Made by a program: the position numbers and the translations under genes. Under the pieces are notes generated by a model, which searched no databases, had not been told where the DNA came from, and worked only from the letters and a program-made list of their open reading frames with translations. A stretch of 64,000 nt of DNA from Mycteria americana (Eukaryota > Chordata > Aves > Ciconiiformes > Ciconiidae). The DNA lies in assembly GCF_035582795.1 (NCBI RefSeq), contig NC_134373.1, positions 42,329,173 through 42,393,172 of the forward strand, written 5' to 3'. Below are positions 12,128 to 24,080 of the stretch, one piece after another. Positions within the stretch are counted from its first letter, which is position 1. The number at the start of each line of letters is the position of its first letter.

Positions 12128-12600
12128 TCACAGAATCACAGAATCACAGAATCATATAGGTTGGAAAAGACCTTTAAGATCATCGAGTCCAACCATAAAC
12201 CTAACACTGCCAAAAACCACCACTACACCATGTCTCTAAGTACCTCATCCAAATGTCCTTTAAATACCTCCAGGGATGGCGACTCAACCACTTCCCTGGG
12301 CAGTCTGTTCCAATGCTTGATAACCCTCTCGGTGAAGAAAAATTTCCTAATATCCAGTCTAAACCTCCCCTGGCGCAACTTGAGGCCATTTCCTCTTGTC
12401 CTATCACTTGTTACCTGGGAGAAGAGACCGACCCCCACCTCTCTACAACCTCCTTTCAGGTAGTTGTAGAGAGCGATGAGGTCTCCCCTCAGCCTCCTTT
12501 TCTCCAGGCTAAACAGTCCCAGCTCCCTCAGCCGCTCCTCAATAAGACTTCTGCTCCAGACCCTTCACCAGCTTCGTTGCCCTTCTCTGTATTTCTCCCA
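12128..12600 (-). mobile_element. CR1 LINE 3' fragment, antisense
   Basis: The plus strand starts with repeated CACAGAAT units, the reverse complement of the CR1 3' terminal octamers, so the element reads on the minus strand. The minus frame encodes the characteristic C-terminal reverse-transcriptase-ORF segment with [14 protein letters not shown] and ends near LRDMV. The copy is 5'-truncated like nearly all CR1 insertions. Its similarity to the copy at 17871 suggests the same or a related subfamily. The right boundary is approximate. Confidence 0.9.
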
Positions 12601-14592
12601 TATCCTGAGTGTTCGTGCAGCCACATGGCAATCTAGACTGGGAAATGAACCAGCTTAAAAACTAACCCTCAACAAAGTTGGTTTTAGCTGGCTCATTTCT
12701 CCAATCCAGTTCATCCTGTGGTCAAAAACCAGTGTGCCTTCCCAGGAGGGGGTGGCATGCAGCAGGGTCAGTAGGCTCAGCAGGGGTGAGTAACAACTTA
12801 GTTCAGTGGTGCTGCCAGTGTAACATGGCTTAAGGCACTCGTCAAAATACAGCCTCATTGTCTGATGGGTATAGGGTGCTTCAGTGCCATAGGGGAGGTT
12901 CCAGATTTTGTTTCAAGGGCCCTACATTTTAGGCATCACAAAACATAGTCCTTTTTTCAGTCCTTTTTTCTAGAAAGGCCAGAGAGAAAAATATACCTGG
13001 CAATGAACGTCCAGCACCTTTAGATGTCAAATATCTGCCTCTTATAAATGTACAAGTCCATTTCCAACACAGGCAGAATTATGAAATAAATACTCTATAC
13101 CAATCGACATTCTTTACAGGAAGGATTCTGAAACGTGTCCAGCAAGACTTGGGAACGTTTCAGCTTCCCTAAGATGTGTGTCCCAGAACACAGTACTATG
13201 AGGCAATGCAGTGGTTTGGTAAATAGTCCCAGCACGACCGCTAGAAAGCAAACAATGAAGCAGAAATCATCTAAGATGCACGTTGTTAGGCTTGAATCAC
13301 ATTCCAGTTCTTTGGCTATAAATCACTGCATGTTAATGAAATACTTCTTTCAAATAACATTGTTAGTGTTTCAGGGAGGATTATTGGTTCATATAGGCAG
13401 AATAAATTCTAGCATGCAGGCCATTTTACACTGAGAAGACGTAAAAGAGAGGGAAGGGAGAGTAGGAGAGGGGGTAGAGGAGATGTGCCTGTCCATCGTA
13501 TTAGTCTATGCTTTTATTTTATTTGAAATGAATAGCATTTGATTGTTTATATTCCTTAGGAATAAAAAATATTGCCTCTGAAAATCCCAGGTGTGTCCCA
13601 GACTAACCACTGGCCATAGCATGGACTGTAACAGGGCGCAATGTTTCTTTGGTCTGTCTCTGGCCTGAATGACAGATTTTGAAATTGTCCATATGAAAAA
13701 AAGATCTTTTCTGTTTCTTGCCAAACTTTGTAGTCAGCAGGATTTCTGAAAGAATACTCTATTGAGGTGATCTTTTGGGGAATGTTTAAATAAGTGCCTT
13801 AGTCTCTGGAAATGCTTCTTGGAAGAGATTGTGAGGTTTCCCCCTTTTTTTAATTTCCAAAAATTATTTAATACGTACCGTGCTTCATGAAAGAAACACT
13901 TATTGAGTGTAAAGCAGATAAGGTCCTGTCTTAAATAGAAAGCCATGGTACAGCTGAGATAAATTAAGAAGTAAATACGTGTAAGTTAAAACATGAGAAT
14001 TGCTTACGTAGAGGATATCTCTGGGAAGTAAAGTACTCCCAGTATTATATAGCTTTGGCGTTGACATACTACTGGAAAAACTCAGAACTCTACATGGTGA
14101 AGGAAGGTCACTTTGCCTGAAGAACCGTTAATGAGAATTGAATGTATTAGGTTTAGTTTATTAACACCACCGTTTTGGTCCGTTCATCTCAATCCCCAAT
14201 TCAGACAAACCCTAGGATTTAATAAATTATATACTGATATTCCAAGTCTTATCTTCTGTAGGCTTTAACAAACCTGACGTAACTGGGAAAATTAAGTAAG
14301 TAAAGCCGAAAAGCTCACTTTTTTAGAGAATGCAGCTTCTCTTTCCAACTTCTGCCTCCATCCTTAAGTCTTTTGGCAGAGCCCAGGTTGTGGAACGTTG
14401 AATAGACTGCCTGCAGACATTTGCGTGTAATTCATTTTCTTTACCCTTTTGTTATTGAAAGGCACAATGTGAAGCTGAGGATTGGCTAATGGCTGTCCCT
14501 TATTCTTCTGTGGAAATCCCACTTCCTGCTCCAGAGATACCTCCACAGACAGGCCCTCCAGGGTGTATAGATAAGATTTCATGGGTTGAGGG
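12601..14592. other. Intergenic, nothing recognised
   Basis: This is unique sequence between a CR1 copy and the polypyrimidine block. I see no conserved coding exon, RNA gene or clear repeat. Confidence 0.35.
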
Positions 14593-15598
14593 TTTTTTCC
14601 TTTTTCTTCTTTTTCCTTTTCTTTTTCTTTTTCTTTCCTTTTCCTTTTCCTTTTCCTTTTCCTTTTCCTTTTCCTTTTCCTTTCTCTTTCTTTCTCTTTC
14701 TTTCTTTCTTTCCCTTTCCCTTTCCCTTTTCTTTTCCCTTTTCTTTTTTCTTTTTGTCTCTCCCTCTTTTTCTTTTTTCTTTTTCTTTATTTTTATTTTT
14801 ATTTTTATTTTTTCCTTTTCCTTTTTCTTTCTGTCTTTCTCTTTTTCTCTTTTTCTCTTTTTCTCTTTTTCTCTTTTTCTTTCCCTTTTCCTTTTCCTTT
14901 TCCTTTTCCTTTTCCTTTTCCTTTTCCTTTTCCTTTTCCTTTCCCTTTCCCTTTCCCTTTCCCTTTTCCTTTCCCTTTTCTTTTCCCTTTTCTTTTTTCT
15001 TTTTCTCTCTCCCTCTTTTTATTTTTCATTTTTTTCTTTTTCTTTTTCTTTTTCTTTTTCTTTTTCTTTTTCTTTTTCTTTTTCTTTTTCTTTTTCTTTT
15101 TCTTTTTCTTTTTCTTTTTCTTTTTCTTTTTCTCTTTGTTTTTCTTTTTCTTTTTCTTTTTCTCTTTCTTTTTCTTTTTCTTTTTATTTTTTCTTTTTCT
15201 TTTTCTTTTTTTCTTTTTCTTTTTCTTTTTCTTTTTCTTTTTCTTTTTCTTTTTCTTTTTCTTTTTCTTTTTCTTTTTCTTTTTCTTTTTCTTTTTCTTT
15301 TTCTTTTCCTTTTTCTTTTCCTTTTCCTTTTTCTTTTCCTTTTTCTCTTTCTTTTTCTTTTTCTCTTTCTTTTTCTTTTTATTTTTTCTTTTTCTTTTTG
15401 TTTTTCTTTTTATTTTTTCTTTTCCTTTTTCTTTTCCTTTTTCTTTTCCTTTTTCTTTTCCTTTTTCTTTTCCTTTTTCTTTTCCTTTTCCTTTTCCTTT
15501 TCCTTTTTCTTTTCCTTTTTCTTTTTTTTCTTTTCCTTTTTCTTTTCCTTTTCCTTTTCCTGTTTATCTTTTTCTTTTTTTCTTTTTCTTTTTTTTTC
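14593..15598 (+). repeat. Polypyrimidine satellite, (TTTTCC)n/(TTTTTC)n, about 1 kb
   Basis: About 1,000 bases of nearly pure pyrimidine lie on the plus strand, built from blocks of TTTTCC, TTTCCC, TTTTTC and TTTTTA-type units, with only a handful of guanines. A block with a CTCTCCCTC core recurs at about 14752 and 15001, and a TTTTTATTTTTTC block near 15180 and 15380. These point to segmental duplication inside the array. The long Phe/Ser/Leu-rich and Lys/Arg/Glu-rich open frames here are translations of the repeat and are not genes. Confidence 0.95.
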
Positions 15599-17870
15599 AA
15601 AATAACCCAGGGTTTAATTGTTTTGGATGAACTTGTATTTCAATTTCTTCCTGTGCTCGTGCACAGAAAGCACTCTTTTGAAGATAAAGACACAACAGCT
15701 GTTAGCCCAGCTCATTTCCAAATGAAGTGTTACTAACTAAGAGCACTGTTTAGTTTTTGCAGTTTTTTTTAAAAAACACTGGGTTTTGTGCCACTGATTC
15801 TGGTGTGTCCAGCTCTTAAATAAGTGGCTTATATTCCCTGATACTCTATTTTAGATCGGACAAGTCATCATGGTTACGTGTTAAATCAACATTAAAAATG
15901 TCTGGTGTGATGTTATTCACAGCTGAAGGCAGCCTTAGAATTCAGTGCATGAATTGTATTTTAATTATTTCACCACAGAAAACTCACTAACAGTTTTAGG
16001 GAGGAGAAAACTGTTAATAAATTTGGATAAAAAACTGTCATGGCAAGAAAAAAAAGATACTGAAGGAGCTCAAATATTTGTTTCAACACATTCAAAATGA
16101 AACCATTTGATTTTTCATTTCAGACATTTTGGAAAATAGCCATATTTCATAATTAAATTTTTCATAAACCTGAAATGAAAATTAAGTACTTTAAATCAAG
16201 TAAAATAAAAAGGTTGTCTCACAATCAGTCTGTTTCACTAACAAATCACTTTCTGTTTTGAAATAAGAGATAATTTTATTCCTTTCTATCTTTTCTTCTT
16301 TGTGTTTGGCCAGCAAATAGAAAATTCGTGGGTTTTATTTCTTTACTTGGATCTCTGCACAAATGTTTCTCAGTAATTACCTTTCCCAGTATGAGTGTGC
16401 AGGCAATAACAGTCTTGCATCAAAGCGCAGGATATTCAACATGCAGTGAAGTTTCGGTAAGATTTGTATCATCCTAGCTTTTGGGGAAAGATGATTCATT
16501 CAGCTCTACAACTTCATTACAGTGCTCTAAATTTGGGATATTGATTTTTTACTTGATGCAGCTGTTAATATTCAGAGAGGACAGAGCAAGCATTCTGGAA
16601 TAACAGCCAACAGTCCTTCTACTTACACTGCCTGCTTGACAGCTTTTACAATACTCTGCTAATGTTGCGCTGGGATTCCTATAAGATACCCGGAGCTGTT
16701 CTGCAAACAACTGAGTATCAAAACCCACACATATTCCACCTGTATGGAAGCACATATATGAAAAAAATGAGGAAAGCTTGAGTAACAAAGAAGCAACCAA
16801 AAATGAGCCTAATTTTCATTAGGATAATCCATTGAGGCAGTGCTAGCAAGGACAGCCTTTGATTTTTTTTTCTGCAGGCTGAATTTGTATACTTAAAGAT
16901 ACTGAATTAGGGACTGAAGATTCATTTTGCTTTTGGCCGAGACGCAGATCACAGTTTTGTCACTTGAATCAGCTACACTGGGTTTGTGATAGTGCAAAGT
17001 TTTTCTAAAACTGTACAGTCATGTATATACATCTGTAAGTGCAGAAATTCATATGCCAGTAAGGCAATTTCTGAAGTACTATATAAAGACTCCTTACACT
17101 GAGAAAATAAATCTTTCCAACTTATTTGTTCATTAGATCTTCAAGAATTCCCTTTTTACCTTTTCATCTTCAAGTGGCAAGAAATTCTAATTTTCCATTT
17201 TTATTCCCGTTTTGATATTTTTTCTGCAGTGCCTGGAGTGGTATTTAGTAATATTTACTGTTGGTTCTTTCTTTGCAAGATAAATATCAAATGAATATCA
17301 ATCAATTATATTGTAAAGAACAGGGAAACACAGCAGCAGCTATAATGCTGCTGAAGCCTCAGAATGACTAAGAATGTTTAACAGCAATTAGCTGGGTTCT
17401 TTTTATCCATTTTTGACACATTGTATATGATGTTGGTTTAAAAGAACTGTAGTTCATAGACGTATTTGTACAATTGACTTAATCTCTCCTGAAAGGGATT
17501 GCTTTGCCTATTCGAATTGTTATTTACGAGTGAAGTATTCTAATGGCATGCTAGATGGCCCAAAACTGGGAGCTGGCAGAGTCAGAGAAGCACAGTCAGA
17601 GTATGAAAAACAAGGACAAATAAATGCTATAAAAATAAAATTTGGTAAGTTACAATCTGCCAAGTATGTGAACAGAGCAAAAGGGCACTTTCATAAACAC
17701 GTAAAGAGGAGGAGGTTGAGACCACAATCATGTAAAAATGACTTAATGGAGAGATGGTACAGTGGGATAGGATAGTCCATTTTCCTTCATAATGAGAAAG
17801 ATGACAAAGAAAATATACCTTAAAAAAAGAAGTAAGACAAGGAGAATACCAACTCCATAAAAACACACAT
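15599..17870. other. Intergenic, AT-rich, nothing recognised
   Basis: AT-rich unique sequence with no convincing coding exon. Short open frames at 16549-16800 and 17530-17775 have no recognisable domains. Confidence 0.35.
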
Positions 17871-18649
17871 AGAATCACAGAATCACAGAATCACAGAATC
17901 GTATAGGTCTGAAAAGACCTTTAAGATCATCAAGTCCAACTGTAAACCTAACACTGCCAAGCCCACCACTACACCATGTCCCTAAGCACCTCATCCAAAC
18001 GGCTTTTAGATACTTCCAGGGATGGGGACTCCACCACTTCCCTGGGCAGCCTGGTCCAATGCTGGACAACCCTTTCAGTGAAGAAAAATTTCCTAATATC
18101 CAGTCTAAACCTCCCCTGGCACAACTGGAGGCCATTTCCTCTCATCCTATCACTTGTTACCTGGGAGAAGAGACCGACCCCACCTCTCTACAGCCTCCTT
18201 TCAGGCAGTTGTAGAGAGCGATGAGGTCTCCCCTCAGCCTCCTTTTCTCCAGGCTACACAACCCCAGGTCCCTCAGCCGCTCCCCATCAGCCTTGTGCTC
18301 CAGACCCTTCCCCAGCTCCGTTGCCCTTCTCTGGACACGCTCCAGCCCCTCAATGTCTCTCTGGGAGTGAGGGGCCCAACACTGAACACAGCATTCGAGG
18401 TGCGGCCTCACCAGTGCTGAGTACAGGGGCACCATCACTGCCCTACTCCTGCTGGCCACGCTATTCCTGATACAAGCCAGGATGCCATTGGCTTTCTTGA
18501 CCACCTGGGCACACTGCTGGCTCATATTCAGGCGGCTGTCGACCAACACCCCCAGGTCCTTCTCTGCTGGGCAGCTTTCCAGCCGCTCTTCCCCAAGCCT
18601 GTAGCGTTGCATGGGGTTGCTGTGGCCCAAGTGCAGGACCTTGCACTTA
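17871..18649 (-). mobile_element. CR1 LINE 3' fragment, antisense (about 780 bp)
   Basis: The 3' terminal octamer repeats are at the left (AGAATCACAG units), so the element reads right to left. The minus frame at 18630-18157 is nearly intact and encodes the C-terminal part of the CR1 reverse-transcriptase ORF. It includes [25 protein letters not shown] and the [12 protein letters not shown] segment. A frameshift or stop separates it from the HWNRLP-type end. The copy is 5'-truncated at about 18649, where an unrelated tandem duplication begins. Confidence 0.93.
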
Positions 18650-18661
18650 CATCATGGTATA

Positions 18662-18831
18662 CATCACATACATCACATACATAGACATACATCACAGTAA
18701 TCTGGGAAGGAGACAGTGGCTCCTTCACAGTGGCTGTGAAGCTCCTTCACAGTGGCTGTGACAGTGGCTCCATCACATACATCACATACATAGACATACA
18801 TCACAGTAATCTGGGAAGGAGACAGTGGCTC
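18662..18831. repeat. Direct duplication (61-bp units, 109-bp period) with inner 22-bp tandem
   Basis: A 61-base unit beginning CATCACATACATCACATAC at 18662-18722 recurs exactly at 18771-18831. Between the copies a 22-base unit (CTCCTTCACAGTGGCTGTGA core) is itself tandem at about 18720 and 18742. The perfect identity implies a recent duplication. It lies within about 12 bases of the 5' truncation point of the neighbouring CR1. Confidence 0.9.
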
Positions 18832-19770
18832 ACAGCCATGGGAAATGAATAAATATGTAAACCACAGAATGATTAGAAGAGGAAAGTGTGATGTTATCCA
18901 AAGCAAATAACTTACTTGGTAGTATTGTACGTCAGACTGCAAAAGCTGAGGATTGCCTCTTTTATAGGTCTGGACTGCTAGCAGGTCATTCCTTTAATGA
19001 AGATGCTGCTGGTGATTGTCAGTGACTATCTAGAGGAAAGACTCCAAGCACTGACATTTCGGAAGCAGCAGGAATAATCCATAGCATTATAACACCATTT
19101 CCAGCCAACTTGTGCAACTGGGCATTTCCAGGATTATGACACAATGCCAAGAATATTAGTTAGCACCATACCGAATGCTGTAATCGTGGTATTGCATGCA
19201 TAAGGCGATGATCAGAGACACCAGCTTGTTTCTCTTGAGCTCACAGGATGTGAACTATGCCCACGCACATAAGCAAATCCATAGCCTCACTCTTCACAGA
19301 GGGTTAGAAAATGGGTGAAAGAGATCTAATACATCACACTAAACGAAATAAAAGAAAACACCAAAAAGCTGGTAAAATACTGAATCACCATGGCATTAGG
19401 AAAAGACAGAAAACTGATTTCCTCAGAAGTTGAAGCAGACAGCAGGAGGGAGGAGAGAAAATGAATGTGCAGCCGGGTAGGAAATGAGTGTTGCAGACAT
19501 AAAGGGACGTCTTAAGCAATGACTGCTGAGACTAATCCACCAAGTATGTTATCACCATATTCATCTATTGGGGTTTCAGAAAGGAATTTAGCATAATGCT
19601 GCAAAGCAGATTAATGTGTGTGGTTAGCTTTTATGGGACTGGAGGTACTGCCCTTGAGCTGACAAGGCAACTGTAAGACCAAGGACAGATTCTGCCACTA
19701 CCATGCCAGTGTCTAGGATGGTAAGCTAACAGTTGGTTTACCAAAGGACATCCCTGTGGAAGATCCCTGT
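18832..19770. other. Intergenic, nothing recognised
   Basis: Unique sequence with no recognisable exon, RNA gene or repeat. Confidence 0.3.
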
Positions 19771-19772
19771 AT

Positions 19773-20379
19773 TCAATTACAAAATCTGACATACCACACA
19801 AAATGAGGAGTGAGATAATAAGAAAGCAAATGAAAAGTAATAGAGGGAGAAATCGAGAGAAGGAGTAAGTAATGGCTTATGGCTTTTGAGAACAGAAAAG
19901 TGCAGAATGCTGAAGCTGTCCAGATGAGCGATGAGGTTTGACTCCAGAGCATGTCTGAGGGGAGCGCTAGTGCCTGGGGAGCCTGGTGACGGCCTTCCTG
20001 GGAGCCCTGGGACACAGCACGGGGAGAGGTTTGTCCTAAACCGTCAACGTCCTTTTCCAGATCTAGGGCATTGGTCTGCAGTTCTAAGCAGGTGACCTCT
20101 GTCCACTCGGGATTCACCGTGTGGGTGGACACCTTGCCACAGAGTGGGCACGGGTATGCGCGCTTCTGAAGAGGAAAGCAGACTTTAGCCTGTTTGTGCG
20201 AAATGAGCTGCTGGCAGTGCGGTAATGCTGCAACCCAGGGCAGCGAGAAGGCATGAGACTCAAGGAGCCTGAAGGAAATAGTGGAAGAAAGAGCCTGAAC
20301 AGGTAGCCCCCAGTGATTTAGGGATTTTCCCTTTGCGCTGGACTGTAGGGCTTGCCCCAGCCTCTGTGCGTTTTACGTA
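19773..20379 (-). other. Unidentified open frame with CPLC motif, possible exon or relic
   Basis: A stop-free minus-strand frame of about 200 codons runs from 20379 to 19773. Its middle part has LPHCQQLISHKQ, then PCPLCGKVSTHTV and TEVTCLELQ. The cysteine and histidine spacing recalls half of a zinc-binding fold, but I cannot assign a family. Possible acceptors lie at about 20267 (ATTTCCTTCAG) and 20229 (GGGTTGCAG). No ATG start or good GT donor is evident. The stretch holds about 14 CpGs in 380 bases, more than its flanks. It could be an unannotated exon, a retro-copy relic or chance. Confidence 0.25.
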
Positions 20380-23300
20380 GCTGTATTTCTGTAGCCACTG
20401 GATAAAACGCATGACGAGTTCAGTGGCCTCCAGGTTTCCAAAGTGCTGAGTTTAGGGAAGAGTGATGCAGTGCGGGGCTATCCACTTCACTTCCACCCTG
20501 GGTCTAATAAATTCCTTTTTTAATCTATCTACCAGGAATATCGATCAGAAACAATGCATTAAGAACAGAGAGCAGGAGACATTTTGATGACCACTTATAA
20601 GGACAATTTTTCCAAAGTATTTAGGTACCTGGCAAGATTTTTGAAAGTATTTGTGCACAAAGTCTTGGGACTATTTTGCTTCTGAAAATTCACTGCCTGC
20701 CTATGTATATCTTTGGAAATGAAAATAATTTTTAAAATCTAAGATGTTATGAGATGGACAAATGAATGGGATTTAAAGTAAAACAGGTGAAAAACAGTGG
20801 TCAGATGATATTCAACATTTATATGCTCTGAATGCCCCTTGGAGGCTCACTTAACAGAAAGGCTCTTAATTCACACACTTGAATTAGATGCTTAGAATTA
20901 TGTGTGAATACCTGTGCTATGTTGTATGCCAATGAAATAATTATAAACACAGGAGATTAAAACAAGCCCTTATGAATGCTTAGTTACTTTAATTATAAAG
21001 AAAAAATAATTAAAATAGTGAAGATAAGTGTTTACTTTGTAGGCAATACTGTCAATTTTGCAACAGCTTATGCAATATCTCACTGAAAATGTGAGTAATA
21101 TGAATTTTTCCTGTGCTCTTTGATTTAGCTATTAGTTCATTCTGTCCACTTGGTGTATTTTAACTGTCACCAGGACAGGGATCGTTCTCACAGTGCCAGA
21201 AAACTGAGTAGTCACATAATTAGTGTAGATACATAAACCGTCAGAGAGGAAAATCATTTTTTCCTTTCTGCCAAAGTAATTATTCACTGCAGCTTATTAA
21301 CTGTCCTTTGCAGGCATAAATAATTATCTCTACTATTTCACACATGGGAGGATTTCTTAGAATTACCCATTTTTTAAAGCATATAAGCTTACAGGAATGT
21401 TTATTTCCCCAAACTGTTTGAACACAAAGTCATTCTTGCAAAAATTGTCTTCATGTGGTTGAGTGGGCACCAGTGATTCGGCTTTAATCTTGCTTTCACC
21501 AATGTGAAAATAGTTAATATACAATGTTTTTAAGAAGTATTGTAGTATAAATACTAGATGTTTCATATAAGTTTGCCAGACTAATATTTTTATGGACATG
21601 TTTACTAAAAAGAAGCATATCCTCTTTTAAACCTCTGATTATTAGGTCTCTTAAGTGCATATTACAGGCATGTATGTATCCTTAAAATCTTCTTAATGTC
21701 TGAGCACATCCTGGTGCTCAGCATAGCATAAATGTTTAGTTGATTGCATAAAACGGCATTTTGGTAGGCAGGTTTTCTTCTGGGATCCAAACTGTTTGTC
21801 TTTAAGGTCAGATGTGACTTCAGCGTTACCAGTTGCAGGAACACAGAGGAAGAGGTCTCTGGCTGTACCTGTGGTTCACACCGTGAACCCTCCCTAGGAT
21901 CTTCCTCAGAGCACTGAAGCAAGTTGAGTTTCCCAGCAGACAGGAAAGCTTTTCTGTAATGGCACCGCTGGATAACAGCTTCCGAAACATAGGTTCAATG
22001 TTTTCATCTGCTTGAGGGTATTTGAACCTACATAGCTTAGCCACAAAGGGCATGTGCCAGTCAGCAGTCCATAGATATTTTGGGGTAACCCTCTCTTAGT
22101 GTTTCGCTTTAAAGCTGCTCCGCTTTGGCTGGAAAACGAAATACTCCTTGAATCTAAGAGGACGAGAAAAGCATTGTTCTAAGACTGCTGGAAGAACAAG
22201 GCCTGGGTAATGTTTTTTACTACATTGGCCGTTTGGTATCTAGTATTCAGTGGACAAACCTTAAGTGTCTTAACTATGGTCCTAAGGGACTAAATTCTGT
22301 ACATCTCACTTTGAATACATTAATTTTGCAATTGAATATTAATATTTTCACATACACACACACACATGCACCCCCAAAATTGTTGCAGCTTGCTTTGCAA
22401 TGGCTGGAGTTGCGAGTTCTTTTTTCTTTTAGGAGTTTCTTGGCAATCTTTGGAGTCTGTTTGTCTTGGCATCCCCCTACCATATTACCCATTCTTCAGT
22501 ATCATATTCTAAAAACTATGTTTACAACATTTTGTGATTTTTTAAGTATATTTATGTAGTTTTGAAATGTAAACATAGAAGGACATCCATGAGACACTTG
22601 TAAATTTTATATCTGTATATATTTTTAATTTTGATAGGTTCAACTATTTTATTTAGAATTACTGTCACTATAGGACTTCAACTGACAAATATTTTAACTT
22701 GGCAAATGTTCAAATTTTTTATAAGTGAATCCATTATACTCTCCTAACATCTGCTCTTAATAATCCCAAATGTTTTTAGTTTGTTCTACTTTCACATGAA
22801 GATTTTTGTTTGCTTTTTTTAAACTAAGGCACCATTACACAGAATGGTTGATTCTTATCTCATTGATGTTGCTGATAAAAATGGGCACTGATTTCAATGA
22901 GAATTAGGCTATAAGACAAAGGAGAGTAAGTTTTAAAATATTTAGTTATAAGACAAAATACTCTCTGAAAGATTAACTTAATCCTGTGGCAATAAATAGT
23001 AAAATCATTGGCCAAATAAGTTCTCACGTTATAAAATTCTTCTAAAATTGCATCATCTGAAGCATATAGGGAACAGAAAAAGTTAGGAAATTTGATCAGA
23101 AATTCCTTCCATCTTTCCTTTAAGTACAATAAATGTGACAATTTAGAAAACCTGTTTTGTAACTTCATTGGGAAGTGAGTTTCTCACTAGTCCAAAACAG
23201 AAATGTAAGAGTTTCATCAGCTCTTTTCTGTACCATTTCTGTAACACTTTTCAGCCTTCACTAAAACAGAAAGCATACAAGAAAAGAGAGATTGGAAAAG

Positions 23301-23529
23301 CAAGTTAATATACTCAGGTAGGCCTACCAAATCTCATTGGTTTCTTTCATTTTGGATGCATTTTCATACTTAAATCATTTCTTGTCAAAGGCATTTTAAA
23401 TGAAATAGGTATTTTAAAAACCTGACTTGTTATTTTAAAAGGAAATCTCACTAAGAGCAAATGTCAAACTAGGATTTTGTATAAACCGAAATGTCATCTG
23501 GAAAATACATGATGCAACTCTGCGCTATC
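20380..23529. other. Intergenic, AT-rich; (CA)n near 22343
   Basis: Mostly AT-rich unique sequence. A short CA microsatellite lies near 22343-22370. No gene recognised. Confidence 0.35.
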
Positions 23530-24080
23530 TGACACTTCAGAGTCTTTTGTTGGAGTACTGTGTTTAGTTTTGGCATGACACTTCAAGAAGGATGCAGGCC
23601 ACCTGGAAAGAGTACAGGGGAGAGGAACAAGAACGATCAAGAGTCTAGCAAATATGACCTACAGGAAAGATGAAAAGAACAGCCTGTTTATTTTTAAGGA
23701 GAGACCTGAAGCAAGATACAGTTGTAACATAGCTTTCCTGCTACAAAGAGGCAGTAAAGAATCTGTTACTTTAATCTGCTGAAGCAAAAAGAAGAAATAG
23801 GCTAAAGTTGCAGCAGGAAAGCTTAGAAATAGGCTAAATTTGCAGCAGGAAAGCTTTTAGTTAATACAAGATATTTTGGTTAAGGAAGGTATTTAAGATG
23901 TTAGGAAGAGTTAAGCACCAGAAGGCTGTGGAATTGCCACCACTGCAGGTTCATAAAAACGGGCTACACAAGTATCTGCTAGGAGTAATTCAGGTGTAAT
24001 TATTTCTGCCATGTGGCATATGGTTGGGATCTGATGGTTCTTAAGGTCTTCATGGAGGTCCTGGAGTGTGGGACAATCCT
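23530..24080 (+). mobile_element. Old CR1-family LINE relic, sense orientation
   Basis: Diverged but collinear CR1 landmarks run in order. They are GGAGTACTGTGTTTAGTTTTGG near 23551, the GAAAGAGTACAGGGGAGAGG block near 23606, the GCTGTGGAATTGCCACC block near 23923, and a final GTCTTCATGGAGGTCC-like 3' segment. The reading frame is destroyed. An internal 32-bp tandem duplication sits at 23793-23856. Confidence 0.75.
23793..23856. repeat. 32-bp tandem duplication
   Basis: Two adjacent copies of AGAAATAGGCTAAAGTTGCA plus 12 more bases, differing at one position (AAAGTT versus AAATTT). It lies inside the old CR1 relic. Confidence 0.9.

Noticed and set aside
11990-12463. A 157-codon plus-strand frame
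   Set aside because: It is mostly the antisense strand of the CR1 fragment at 12128-12600.
14489-15736. A 415-codon open frame rich in Phe, Ser and Leu, and partner frames of Lys/Arg/Glu on the other strand
   Set aside because: These are direct translations of the polypyrimidine repeat. There is no domain, codon bias or splice context.
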